The translations under genes and the position numbers were made by a program. Positions 34,537-43,253 of a DNA stretch of 59,383 bases are shown here, piece by piece. Positions within the stretch are counted from its first letter, which is position 1. Each line of letters begins with the position of its first letter. The notes below the pieces were generated by a model. It was given only the letters and a program-made list of their open reading frames with translations. It was not told the DNA's origin and did not search any database. The stretch covers positions 1 through 59,383 of the forward strand of contig CAZKFA010000005.1 of NCBI GenBank assembly GCA_964551925.1, given 5' to 3'. The stretch is from CAZKFA01 sp964551925. Its GTDB lineage: Bacteria > Cyanobacteriota > Vampirovibrionia > LMEP-6097.

Positions 34537-35010
34537 ATGTCCAAATCAACCGCTGAAATAATAAACGATCGCCTCAATGGCAAAACTTACACAAGAGATA
34601 CAAGGCCTGTTTCAAAACAAAGTTTCGATAAAACAGCTCGCTTAAAAACCGATGATGAATCTCAGAAGGAATCAATAGTGTTGTCTAAGATAAGATTAGC
34701 GGATGAGCGGGGTTTTAGACTACAACTAGAGGCCAAGCAAGAAGATGCAGTGGATAAAGAAGTTAAGGCTCTTTTCACTAGACCCGTCAGTTACTCAAGC
34801 CCAACACTTATCACCAAGAACCTATCCAAAAAAACCACAAAAGAGGCTACACCAGTACAGCCAGAGAGATTGTTTAGCGCCAAGCTCGGCGTAGCCTCAG
34901 TACAGAGCACTTTAGCCAAGGCCAAGTCAGTTGAATCCAAAATGGCAGAATTGGAGTCCCAAAAGGGCTTCAGCCGTACACCAGTTAGCATTGCCAAAAT
35001 GGCGGGGTAA
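34537..35010 (+). CDS. Hypothetical basic, polar protein under promoter box B
   Basis: 157 residues from ATG 34537, set by the promoter box. It is Lys/Ser/Thr-rich, probably mostly disordered with short helices (ERGFRLQLEAKQEDAVDKEV; STLAKAKSVESKMAELESQK). There is no signal peptide, membrane segment or known domain. It shares its promoter type with flagellar genes. The stop at 35008 directly adjoins an assembly gap. Confidence 0.75.
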   Translation: MSKSTAEIINDRLNGKTYTRDTRPVSKQSFDKTARLKTDDESQKESIVLSKIRLADERGFRLQLEAKQEDAVDKEVKALFTRPVSYSSPTLITKNLSKKTTKEATPVQPERLFSAKLGVASVQSTLAKAKSVESKMAELESQKGFSRTPVSIAKMAG

Positions 35011-35110
35011 NNNNNNNNNNNNNNNNNNNNNNNNNNNNNNNNNNNNNNNNNNNNNNNNNNNNNNNNNNNNNNNNNNNNNNNNNNNNNNNNNNNNNNNNNN
35101 NNNNNNNNNN
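35011..35110. other. Assembly gap (100 N) hiding the icd 3' end
   Basis: About 45 residues of isocitrate dehydrogenase are missing, so the true gap is probably longer than 100 bp. Confidence 0.95.
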
Positions 35111-36189
35111 GCAACCTCAGTCCAGCCCATATATTCAAACATCATCACACCAGAAAGAATCACAGAACCAGGGTTAACCTTATCCTGACCCGCGTACTTC
35201 GGTGCTGTCCCGTGAGTCGCTTCGAAGATAGCCTGATGATCACCGATATTCGCTCCTGGAGCGATTCCTAGCCCACCAACCTGAGCAGCAGCAGCATCTG
35301 ACAAATAATCTCCATTCAAGTTACAAGTAGCAAGTACTTCATACTCATCTGGTCGCAAAAGTAATTGCTGAAAGGTACTGTCGGCAATACGATTACCAAG
35401 AACAATTTTATTGCCAGCATCTTTACCATCCCAAATCTCTTCTTCAGTTATAACTTGATTTGAGAATTCTTCTTTGACTAGCTCGTAACCCCAATCCTTG
35501 AAAGCACCTTCAGTAAATTTCATAATATTACCCTTATGCACGATATGTACTTTCTTGCGATTCTTAGTGATCGCATAATTAATTGCAGCTCGAATCAAAC
35601 GCTTAGAACCCTCTTTGGATATGGGTTTGATACCGATGCCAGTAGTATCGATATGAGCGATTTGTTTTTTTGGATTGATTTTATTAATAGCTTCAATGAT
35701 TGACAGAGCTTCTTTGCTACCAGCTTGATAATCAAAACCAGCATAAACATCTTCAGTATTCTCTCTAAACAAAACTATATCCAAAAGTTCAGGCTGCTTC
35801 ATTGGGCTCGGTACACCCTTATACCATTTCACTGGACGCAAACAAGCATAGAGATCAAAAACCTGTCTGAGAGTGACATTGAGCGATCTGATGCCGCCGC
35901 CAACTGGAGTAGTCAACGGACCTTTAATAGCTAAAGAATATTCTTTAATGGCATCCAGAGTGGCTTGTGGCAACCATTCACCAGTTTGATTGAAGGCTTT
36001 CTCGCCAGCCAAGATTTCACGCCACTCAATCTTACGTTTACCACCATAAGCATACTTGACAGCAGCATCAAAGACTAACTTTGAAGCCTTCCAGATATCT
36101 GGTCCAGTACCATCACCCTCGATAAACAAAACTATCGGATTATCAGAGACTGTGACTTGGTCTTTATTAATAACAACTTTATCTGCCAT
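35111..36189 (-). CDS. icd: NADP-type isocitrate dehydrogenase, 3' end in gap
   Basis: About 359 residues are visible of an expected ~410. It converts isocitrate to 2-oxoglutarate in the TCA cycle. The substrate loop GGGIRSLNVTLRQVFDLYAC includes the Ser that E. coli phosphorylates. NIMKFTEGAFKDWGYEL and GTAPKYAG (Lys-Tyr, favouring NADP) are present. The sequence reaches MMFEYMGWTEV, where about 45 residues should remain. I chose ATG 36189 because an extended -10 (TGT-TATATT) lies 7 nt upstream. Confidence 0.94.
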
Positions 36190-36196
36190 AACTACT

Positions 36197-36227
36197 AATA
36201 TAACATGAAGCAAGCTTGTGTTAAAAT
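36197..36227. promoter_or_regulatory. Divergent leaderless promoters of icd and proB
   Basis: Minus strand TATATT (36202-36197) is 7 nt from the icd ATG. Plus strand TG-T-TAAAAT (hexamer 36222-36227) is 8 nt from the proB ATG. Only 46 bp separate the two start codons. Confidence 0.6.
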
Positions 36228-36235
36228 TGCGCTTA

Positions 36236-37087
36236 ATGAGCCAAAGAGTCATAATTCTAAAAATCGGCACTAGTTCTATAACTAAAGAAAACCCCGTCAT
36301 GGTGCAGCATTTAAGTGGTAAACCCATTGTAAGTGTTGGTGTCAATTACAAGGTTATCAATAACCTAGCCTCTTGCGCTGTTAAGCTCAAAAAACTTGGC
36401 TATCATGTAGCGATAGTCAGCTCTGGAGCTATGGGCTTGGGGGTGGCGCGCCTTGGTCCTGATAAACTTAAAAACAAACTTGAAGAACTCTCCGACAGCC
36501 CCGCGATAACTAGCTTCAAACAAGCCTTAACTGCAGTCGGACAGATCGATCTAATGAATGCTTATGAGAATGTCTTTCGCTTCCATGATATCCATGTAGG
36601 ACAATTATTAATCACTCACACTGGGCTTGATGATGACAATCAAAACCCTAGCATCAAAGCCACTCTAGAGAAGCTTTTTGCACTCGATGTAATTCCAGTG
36701 ATCAATGCTAATGACCCTGTAGCCAGTTCAGAGATTGAATATGGAGATAATGATAGCCTAGCAGCTCGGATCGCTGTCTTAATTAAAGCTGAAAAATTAT
36801 TTATACTAAGTGACGCAAATGGTCTCTATGACAGTGATCCACAGCTTAATAAAGAAGCAAAACTCATACCAATTGTAGAACAAATAGATGATTATGTACG
36901 TTCCATAGCTGGTGAAAGCCAATCAACAGCAGGACTTGGTGGCATGAAAAGCAAAATTGCAGCCGCCGCAATCTGTACCGAGAACGGTACTAGCGTCAAT
37001 ATTCTTGGCATCAGTGAGATATCCAAAATTCCAAATTACCTCAAAGGCAAAGGGGAAATCAAAGGGACACGTTTCGCTGTGAGTTAG
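36236..37087 (+). CDS. proB: Glutamate 5-kinase, short form without PUA domain
   Basis: 283 residues from ATG 36236. It phosphorylates glutamate in proline synthesis. The amino-acid-kinase motifs VIILKIGTSSIT, VSSGAMGLG, VINANDPV and GLGGMKSKIAAA are present. E. coli ProB has an additional ~100-residue PUA domain that is absent here. proA is not adjacent. Confidence 0.95.
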   Translation: MSQRVIILKIGTSSITKENPVMVQHLSGKPIVSVGVNYKVINNLASCAVKLKKLGYHVAIVSSGAMGLGVARLGPDKLKNKLEELSDSPAITSFKQALTAVGQIDLMNAYENVFRFHDIHVGQLLITHTGLDDDNQNPSIKATLEKLFALDVIPVINANDPVASSEIEYGDNDSLAARIAVLIKAEKLFILSDANGLYDSDPQLNKEAKLIPIVEQIDDYVRSIAGESQSTAGLGGMKSKIAAAAICTENGTSVNILGISEISKIPNYLKGKGEIKGTRFAVS

Positions 37088-37214
37088 CGTCTGATGCTTC
37101 ATACTTAGCAATAGTTTTCTCACAACGCCTGTTGAAATTAAAAGCCATTACTGGAATAATCATGGCTACCAAAAAAGTGCCCAAAGCATTAATAACACTA
37201 TCAAGAGTTATCAT
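37059..37214 (-). CDS. Small single-span membrane protein B (51 aa)
   Basis: 51 residues, start ATG 37214 with a perfect AGGAGG seven bases upstream. One membrane segment (INALGTFLVAMIIPVMAFNF) is followed by a basic, polar tail (RRCEKTIAKYEAS). It overlaps the 3' end of proB on the opposite strand. It lies 21 bp after a second small membrane gene, so the two probably form an operon. No family is recognised. Confidence 0.65.
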   Translation of the reverse strand: MITLDSVINALGTFLVAMIIPVMAFNFNRRCEKTIAKYEASDANSQRNVSL

Positions 37215-37235
37215 TATCTAGCCTCCTATCTAACT

Positions 37236-37382
37236 TTACCATAATATTATAAGAATAATTAAATAACCTATCAGCAAGCCACAGAAAGGCGTGGCTAAGA
37301 CATAGCTAACATACCTTAGTACTTCCACTCTAAACTTCTCACTATTTTGATAAAAAGCCTTCGCCATGAAAAATATTTTCAC
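37236..37382 (-). CDS. Small single-span membrane protein A (43-48 aa)
   Basis: 48 residues from GTG 37382, or 43 from ATG 37367. A polar N-terminal part (FYQNSEKFRVEVLRY) is followed by one long membrane segment (VLATPFCGLLIGYLIILIIL). A TTGACA lies about 40 nt upstream with an AT-rich -10 region just before the ATG at 37367, which favours the shorter form. The next gene starts 21 bp after the stop with a strong ribosome-binding site. Confidence 0.5.
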   Translation of the reverse strand: MKIFFMAKAFYQNSEKFRVEVLRYVSYVLATPFCGLLIGYLIILIILW

Positions 37383-37417
37383 ATGAATAGCTCTCTGTCA
37401 AAGGGGTCAAACGGTAA

Positions 37418-38758
37418 CTAAAACGCCGTCAAATAATTATCCAGCTCCCACTGAGTAACTTGAGATCTATATTCTTGATACTCTTGATATTTAGTTTCAA
37501 GGTAATGCTTATAGATATGCTCTCCCAGAGCTTGTTTCATCAAGTCTGACTTCTCCATATATCTCAAGGCTTCATCTAGATCACCTGGAAGCGCGTGGAT
37601 ATCACGTTCTACCATAGTTTGCATTTCAAGCTTGTAAATATTCTCGTTCACTTCTTTTGGAGCTTCAAGTTTATTTTTGATACCATCTAAGCCAGCTGTA
37701 AGCATCGCTGCAAAAGCAAGGTAAGGATTAGCTGCTGGATCCGGGCAACGTAATTCAACCCTAGTTGTCTGTCCACGCGCTGCTGGGATTCTGATTAGTG
37801 CACTACGATTGAGTTTGGACCAAGCAATATATACAGGCGCTTCATAACCCGGTACTAGACGCTTATAGCTGTTAACCAATGGATTAGTAATCGCACTAAA
37901 AGATTTAACATGCTTCAAAATTCCAGCAATATAATGCTTCATGATGTCAGAGATACCGTCTTCTTTGGTCTCATCAAAGAAAAGATTTTTGCCATCAACA
38001 GAACTCAGTGACATATTACAATGCATACCACTACCATTCACTCCAGCAAGTGGTTTAGGCAAGAAGGTTGCATACAATCCATACTCGTTAGCGATAGATT
38101 TGGTTGCCCATTTAAAAGTAATCACGTTATCAGCAGTACCGAGTGCTTCAGCATATTTGAAATCGATCTCGTGCTGAGACGGTGCTACTTCATGATGACT
38201 TGCTTCTACCTCAAATCCAAGCTCCTCAAGAGTAGTGATAATGGATCTACGAACATCAGAACCCAAATCAGTTGGTTCAACATCATAGTAACCACCATTA
38301 TCTACAAGCTCAGTAGTTGGGAAACCCTCTTCATCATTATGGAAGAGGAAGAACTCACACTCAGGCCCAACATTGAATATATAACCCTGATCACGAGCCT
38401 CTTTGAGGACGCGCTTCAAATTATTACGTGGACAGCCATCGAACGGTGTGCCATCTGGGTTGTAGATATCACAGATGATACGGGCAACAGCTCCCTCACG
38501 TGGTCTCCACGGCAAAACTCTAAACGTAGAGATATCAGGTCTAAAATACATATCAGAAGTTTCAATAGTCCTGAAACCCCGTATTGATGAACCATCTAAC
38601 ATGATTTGATTATCCAGTACGCGATCTAATTGTGAGATCGGCACGGACATGTTCTTAACTAAGCCATGTATATCGCAAAACTGTAATCTAATAAAACTAA
38701 CGTCATTTGCTGTACATAATTTAACAACGTCTTCTTTGGTCTTAATTTGGTTTCTCAT
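37418..38758 (-). CDS. glnA: Glutamine synthetase, type I-alpha
   Basis: 446 residues. It makes glutamine from glutamate and ammonia. Catalytic features are GPECEFFLF, HHEVAPSQHEIDF, GSGMHCNMSL and RIPAARGQTTRVE. The length and the lack of the adenylylation Tyr region point to the GSI-alpha type found in Firmicutes, Thermotoga and some others. The -10 TAATAT lies 9 nt before the ATG. A TGTA-N8-TATA element sits further upstream. Confidence 0.96.
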   Translation of the reverse strand: MRNQIKTKEDVVKLCTANDVSFIRLQFCDIHGLVKNMSVPISQLDRVLDNQIMLDGSSIRGFRTIETSDMYFRPDISTFRVLPWRPREGAVARIICDIYNPDGTPFDGCPRNNLKRVLKEARDQGYIFNVGPECEFFLFHNDEEGFPTTELVDNGGYYDVEPTDLGSDVRRSIITTLEELGFEVEASHHEVAPSQHEIDFKYAEALGTADNVITFKWATKSIANEYGLYATFLPKPLAGVNGSGMHCNMSLSSVDGKNLFFDETKEDGISDIMKHYIAGILKHVKSFSAITNPLVNSYKRLVPGYEAPVYIAWSKLNRSALIRIPAARGQTTRVELRCPDPAANPYLAFAAMLTAGLDGIKNKLEAPKEVNENIYKLEMQTMVERDIHALPGDLDEALRYMEKSDLMKQALGEHIYKHYLETKYQEYQEYRSQVTQWELDNYLTAF

Positions 38759-38767
38759 ATGGGGAAA

Positions 38768-38804
38768 ATATTAGCATACGCTTAAAGATATACTGAAAAA
38801 TACA
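38768..38804 (-). promoter_or_regulatory. glnA -10 and possible NtcA/CRP-type site
   Basis: Minus strand TAATAT (38773-38768), 9 nt before the ATG. TGTA-N8-TATA (38804-38789) differs by one base from the TGTA-N8-TACA site of NtcA, the cyanobacterial nitrogen regulator of glnA. Its centre is about 35-39 bp upstream of the likely start, close to but not exactly the classical -41.5. Confidence 0.3.
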
Positions 38805-38884
38805 AGTTTAAGTTTTTGACTCAATCCTTCGCCAACAAAAGCGGAGCTTATCATTACCGATATTATGTTATACTAAAAATTATC

Positions 38885-40900
38885 GTGAGTAAATTATTAT
38901 TAGTTGTTGGCGATCATCTAGCAGCAGAGCGCTTCGTTTCAAGTCACAAAAGCGAATTACAAAAAAATCGAATCCTAACCTGCTCTTATGATCCTAATGC
39001 TGATACTTCATTACAAAAAATAGGGGAGTCTTTAGCTAAGCTTGGGGAAAAAGAAAGACATCAAATTTCTATAGTTGGAGTACAAGCTCCAAGAGAAAAA
39101 GCCAACCAGAGAGACTGGACTCTAAAACAAATTTTTGAATTACTTGGCAATCCAGAACTTAAATCATTAATCGATACTTGGGGTCTACCTCAGATCTCCA
39201 TTGGTGCAATAGCTATATCTTCTGAGATGATTGGCTCAAAGCTACTTGCTAACACTGCTTCAGAACACCAAGCTATCGCGATTAACACCCCTGACCTAGC
39301 CAAGAGACTAGAACAATGTGGAACCCTAGTGGCTATGCCAAAAGCCAAAGCTGGCAATCTCACAGCTCCTTTTATCTACGATATCAAATACGGGACTAGT
39401 AGCTTACTTGATTTTCTAAATTCGGCGTTTAAAGTGCTAGCTCCTACTGTGACGACGCAAGCAGAAAGCCCAATTCCAGTAGCGGCAAATATGGCTCCAG
39501 CAGTACAAACGGCAATAAACGATGATGATAAAGCAGTACTATCTCTAAGCTTCGGAGTAAGAGATTTCGTGCAAGCTACGGCTAATGGACAAGGTAAAAT
39601 GTCACTAAATAAACTACTTACAGATCATAGTAACAAACGCGCATGTAGCTTAGTTGACAGAGCAACGGAGATTGTTTCTACTCTCGGCGGAGAGGATGCT
39701 CGTAATAGCCTAGGAGTCGCACCAGTAGTGCTATTGGCTAATACTTTTGCGCCTTTTGATGGCTTTGATATACATTTCAACTTCCAGAATAATGAAGTAA
39801 TTTCTGGCTTCATTACGACCACAGCATCAGCCTTAACACAAGCTCAAAGAAAAATTGACAGTATCAATAAAGAAGTAACAAGATTAAAAGGTGATCGCAA
39901 ACCTGATCAAATTGATACCTCAACCAAAGGCTTAATACAAGGAGTAGAGAAAGAAAAAAGCAAAGCTCTGATCTTCAAAGCCTTTCTCGCTAGGCAATTA
40001 GCACAACTACAACCAGCCCCAAACCCTGACGACCAAATCATTGTAGATATATTTGCTAAACCAGATAAAGTTGAAAGCCTAGCCCCTTTGGTCAAAAAAC
40101 TTCAGAACAATCCAAATCACACTGGTAATCTTTTTGCTCTACGCTTCAATGCTCAAGACGAGAATGATTTCGAGAAAATACTCTTTTCTGATATGGAAAA
40201 AGTTTCGACTGGGCGTATCTCGCTCTATCAATTCCGAAGATCAAGCAAACTCAAATTAGCTAATGAAGCCATTAGCGTTAAAACAGTCGCCGAGACAATA
40301 CCAGCAGCAGTAGACCAGGCTCCTAGTAAAGAAACCTTAACAGTACATGATGCTCTATTCAAGACAGAAGGTGCTCAATTAAGATTACATTTATCAAAAT
40401 TACTCAACCCAGATAAAACTAATATGTTTCGCTTCGGTGGTATGTTTACAACAGCACTACAATATCTCAGAGCCATCAATCCTAACATTAAACTCCCAGA
40501 CTCTACTGTCCTAGGTCCGGAATTAGCCTCGTTTGCTGGTTGCAACATTACAATCATCAAAAGAGGTCCTCAGACCGTCGGTGGAATACTTCATATTAAA
40601 GTAAAAGATTTACTCGATCCAAATAATCAAGCAATCTTGCAATCGACCCCATCAACCACAATCAGAGAGCTAATTGCTGGCAAGACCGAAGATTTGATCA
40701 AAGCAGATCCAGATACAACCCTAGTCTTAGATATGTTTGCTGGCAAACAAGATGCTAATGAATTAATGCAAGCTGTCAATGCTCTACGCAAAGAAGGCAA
40801 TCGCAAGATATTTTTCTTAGGCTCCGGACATTTTCAGCGTGGACTTGATGGGCTTACCAAAGTCGATCTAGGACAGGGTTACAATCTATTTAGTCGTTAA
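38885..40900 (+). CDS. Hypothetical 671-residue protein
   Basis: Start GTG 38885, with TATACT 10 nt upstream. The N-terminus (KLLLVVGDHLAAERFVS) looks like a beta strand and loop of an alpha/beta domain. The middle is Ala/Pro-rich around residue 200, and later parts contain repeated LLNPDKT/LLDPNNQA-like and LVLDMFAGKQDANELM segments. There is no signal peptide or membrane segment. I recognise no family. It is convergent with, and overlaps by 4 bp, the VWA-FHA gene; both may act together. Confidence 0.7.
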   Translation: MSKLLLVVGDHLAAERFVSSHKSELQKNRILTCSYDPNADTSLQKIGESLAKLGEKERHQISIVGVQAPREKANQRDWTLKQIFELLGNPELKSLIDTWGLPQISIGAIAISSEMIGSKLLANTASEHQAIAINTPDLAKRLEQCGTLVAMPKAKAGNLTAPFIYDIKYGTSSLLDFLNSAFKVLAPTVTTQAESPIPVAANMAPAVQTAINDDDKAVLSLSFGVRDFVQATANGQGKMSLNKLLTDHSNKRACSLVDRATEIVSTLGGEDARNSLGVAPVVLLANTFAPFDGFDIHFNFQNNEVISGFITTTASALTQAQRKIDSINKEVTRLKGDRKPDQIDTSTKGLIQGVEKEKSKALIFKAFLARQLAQLQPAPNPDDQIIVDIFAKPDKVESLAPLVKKLQNNPNHTGNLFALRFNAQDENDFEKILFSDMEKVSTGRISLYQFRRSSKLKLANEAISVKTVAETIPAAVDQAPSKETLTVHDALFKTEGAQLRLHLSKLLNPDKTNMFRFGGMFTTALQYLRAINPNIKLPDSTVLGPELASFAGCNITIIKRGPQTVGGILHIKVKDLLDPNNQAILQSTPSTTIRELIAGKTEDLIKADPDTTLVLDMFAGKQDANELMQAVNALRKEGNRKIFFLGSGHFQRGLDGLTKVDLGQGYNLFSR

Positions 40901-42813
40901 GAACATTTAATCCTAAAATAATTAGTCCCCATCTTAATCTGGTCGCCAGTTTTTAATTGAACCTTAGCTATCTTAGTGTCATTAATATAAGTTCCATTCA
41001 TTGAACCTAGATCTTCAATCCAGACTTGTCCATTCTCAGCATAAATTCGGCAATGATTACGGCTAACAGTAGAATTCTGAGGATAAGGAATCAGCACATC
41101 ATTATTAGGGTTACGATCACTACCTATCTTAACACCCTGAGGTCCAATCATAATGCGCCCTTGAGCATCAAGAATATCTGGATTGAAGCTAGGTGCCACA
41201 CCAGAAACTAAGTCCAAAGATACAACTGGATTTTGCGTACTAGATGAAGAGTCAAGTTGAAACTCTGCGGCAGTAGGTCTATTTGGTAACTGTTCATCTG
41301 CTGATTCCATCTGATCCCAGGCATCTGCCAACTTCTCAGCATAAGTATTCATCCGGGGTGGTTTATTAGGCGACCCTTCATCATCAACCACTGGCTTCTT
41401 AACAGTCTCATCAGCAGCTCTAAACCCAACCGTCTCACCAGCTTCATGCCGGCCGGTCACCGTGTAAGAACCAACAGTCTGACTAGCACCAGCTGACATA
41501 GCTCTAAAATCTTGTTCATTTCCTTGCACATGAGCTTGCTCTAAGTTGGCTTTGAACTGCTGCAAACGCTCTCTAGTAGCAGCATCCAGATCTGGCTGAT
41601 TGTCTAAGACAAACTGCACTAAGTCTGGATCACGCTTAAGAGCAATCTCACGAATCAATACTTCTAGTGGAATCCTTGAAATCAAATCCCTTTCACTAGG
41701 ATCAAGAATCACATCATCAAGCCTCTCGATAGGCACAGCCTCGGTCCAAGAACGCTGACCATTAGCAGCATGCTTGACGTCTAACCAAATCTCAGCAGCA
41801 GCAGTCGCCTTAGGCATCAAACCCAAGCTATAAGCCTGTCTTTGGTAGCCCGCTACAGATGGAGTAAATGATCCGTGTCCCTGATCAAAACTTCGCTGAC
41901 AATTATTGGAAACCTCTCTAGTGGAAGGATTCAAACTAAAAACTCTCTCAAAAAATCTTGACTCAAAAAGAGCAGTAGGATACAAAGGCGCACTGACTAA
42001 TTCATTTACAAAAGCTGGTAGCATAGTCTTAAATACCTTTATAGGTCCGTCTTCTGGGATATGTACCGCTCCACCAAATTGCGCCTGCTGGACAATTTCT
42101 TGCATAAACTTTTCGTTATAACCAAGTCCAGTACCAACACTATAGACCGCAGCATTAAGTCCCTGGAAACCTGTCGCTAATCGCTTTATAACTGGCTCAT
42201 GCTCTGATAGACCCTGCCCATCACTCACCAAAACTACTAGATGTCTAGTGCTTGGATCACGATGTCGTCTAATCATCTCTTGCACTTGCTGAAAGGGTTT
42301 GAGGATATTAGTGCTACCACTAGAGCCTAGCCGCTGCATTCGCCGAGCAACATCCTTGGTACTAAGATCATCATCAATAGTCTTAAGATCATGATTGTAA
42401 GGGATAATAGTATGCTTGATGCCATCAGGCAGATTGTCAGTCAGAGAACGGATTTGAGATTGAACTAACTCGAGCTTGCTCTGTTGGCTAGAGTGTGAAG
42501 CAGATTCGCCCATACTGCTAGAGACATCCACTAGATACCAAATCTTCACTGGGTACGGCTTTGGCTCCTCCTTGAATCCATCTTCTGGTGAATGCAGTCC
42601 ACCCAAAAAACTACGATCATCATCACCATTAGCGTGAGCCACCCCTGCTAAAACCGGTGCTAAGTCACCAGAATCATCTCCCCTACCAGTGAGGGCTTGA
42701 CCTTGCTTAACGCTGACCACTACTGGAGTACGATAATCGTTGCCGCTAAAGCCGTAGACCTTTGGCAAAACAAAAGCCCTGGCTGTTACTTCACGATTTG
42801 AATCAAAACCCAT
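40897..42813 (-). CDS. VWA domain and FHA domain protein
   Basis: 638 residues from ATG 42813. A von Willebrand A domain (about residues 85-275) has the metal site DVSSSMG, with GSTN and VSDGQG as the other ligands. Beta-rich and disordered segments follow. The C-terminal ~80 residues are an FHA domain (IGSDRNPNNDVLIP, STVSRNHCRIY, LGSMNGTYIND) that would bind phosphothreonine. VWA plus FHA suggests kinase-dependent complex assembly, as in type VI-like or Ser/Thr kinase systems, but no kinase is adjacent. A cytoplasmic location is likely. An extended -10 (TG-A-TAAAAT) lies 8 nt before this ATG; ATG 42831 is an alternative. Confidence 0.85.
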   Translation of the reverse strand: MGFDSNREVTARAFVLPKVYGFSGNDYRTPVVVSVKQGQALTGRGDDSGDLAPVLAGVAHANGDDDRSFLGGLHSPEDGFKEEPKPYPVKIWYLVDVSSSMGESASHSSQQSKLELVQSQIRSLTDNLPDGIKHTIIPYNHDLKTIDDDLSTKDVARRMQRLGSSGSTNILKPFQQVQEMIRRHRDPSTRHLVVLVSDGQGLSEHEPVIKRLATGFQGLNAAVYSVGTGLGYNEKFMQEIVQQAQFGGAVHIPEDGPIKVFKTMLPAFVNELVSAPLYPTALFESRFFERVFSLNPSTREVSNNCQRSFDQGHGSFTPSVAGYQRQAYSLGLMPKATAAAEIWLDVKHAANGQRSWTEAVPIERLDDVILDPSERDLISRIPLEVLIREIALKRDPDLVQFVLDNQPDLDAATRERLQQFKANLEQAHVQGNEQDFRAMSAGASQTVGSYTVTGRHEAGETVGFRAADETVKKPVVDDEGSPNKPPRMNTYAEKLADAWDQMESADEQLPNRPTAAEFQLDSSSSTQNPVVSLDLVSGVAPSFNPDILDAQGRIMIGPQGVKIGSDRNPNNDVLIPYPQNSTVSRNHCRIYAENGQVWIEDLGSMNGTYINDTKIAKVQLKTGDQIKMGTNYFRIKCS

Positions 42814-42821
42814 ATCAAGAT

Positions 42822-42830
42822 ATTTTATCA
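42822..42830 (-). promoter_or_regulatory. Extended -10 of the VWA-FHA gene
   Basis: Minus strand TG-A-TAAAAT (hexamer 42827-42822), 8 nt before ATG 42813. Confidence 0.45.
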
Positions 42831-42912
42831 TAGATAATTGCAACAATATGTTAGAAATATAAAAATTTGGGTATATAGCCCATATAGACTAGATTATTTA
42901 GGTGATTCCGCT

Positions 42913-42987
42913 TGGTCATCGCCAGCCTGAGCAGAGGAGTGGCGTTCCAGAGTAATTCTGGATTGCTTCATCAATCCGCAATGACCA
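42913..42987 (+). ncRNA. Candidate cloverleaf-like structured RNA upstream of a small gene
   Basis: A 75-nt stretch can fold as a four-way junction: closing stem TGGTCAT/ATGACCA (7 bp), then CGCC/GGCG, CCAGA/TCTGG and ATTG/CAAT. The size and stem lengths are tRNA-like, but there is no T-loop consensus, no U33-type anticodon loop and no CCA, so it is not a normal tRNA. It lies 36 nt before the small gene at 43023. Confidence 0.25.
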
Positions 42988-43022
42988 CTTGCCAGATACT
43001 AGTCAATAACAAGGGGAAACAC

Positions 43023-43253
43023 ATGGGAAATACTACAACAGAGAGACATATCAGAAGTACTGATTTTGAGATGGCACTAGAGCGATTGAAGCGCAGGTTT
43101 AATAAAGAGCACGATCCAAGTGAAGCAAGGGCTAGTTTCAGATCTAGCGGATCGGCAGCAACACGAGGGAAGCGACCAAAAATTTACATGAGCAGTAAAG
43201 AGCAGGGACTTTGGTTAGTCTGGGGCAACTTACTCGCGCAAACTAAAATCTAA
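43023..43253 (+). CDS. Small basic hypothetical protein (76 aa)
   Basis: Start ATG 43023 with AAGGGG upstream. It is Arg/Lys-rich (ALERLKRRFNKEH, RGKRPKIYM) and ends GLWLVWGNLLAQTKI. There is no membrane segment. It overlaps the convergent dapL 3' end by 11 bp. An in-frame start at 42912 would run through the predicted RNA fold and is less likely. No family is recognised. Confidence 0.6.
   Translation: MGNTTTERHIRSTDFEMALERLKRRFNKEHDPSEARASFRSSGSAATRGKRPKIYMSSKEQGLWLVWGNLLAQTKI

Noticed and set aside
42913..42987. A true tRNA gene
   Set aside because: There is no TTCRA T-loop, no 7-nt anticodon loop with U33 in the 5-bp-stem fold, and no discriminator-CCA.
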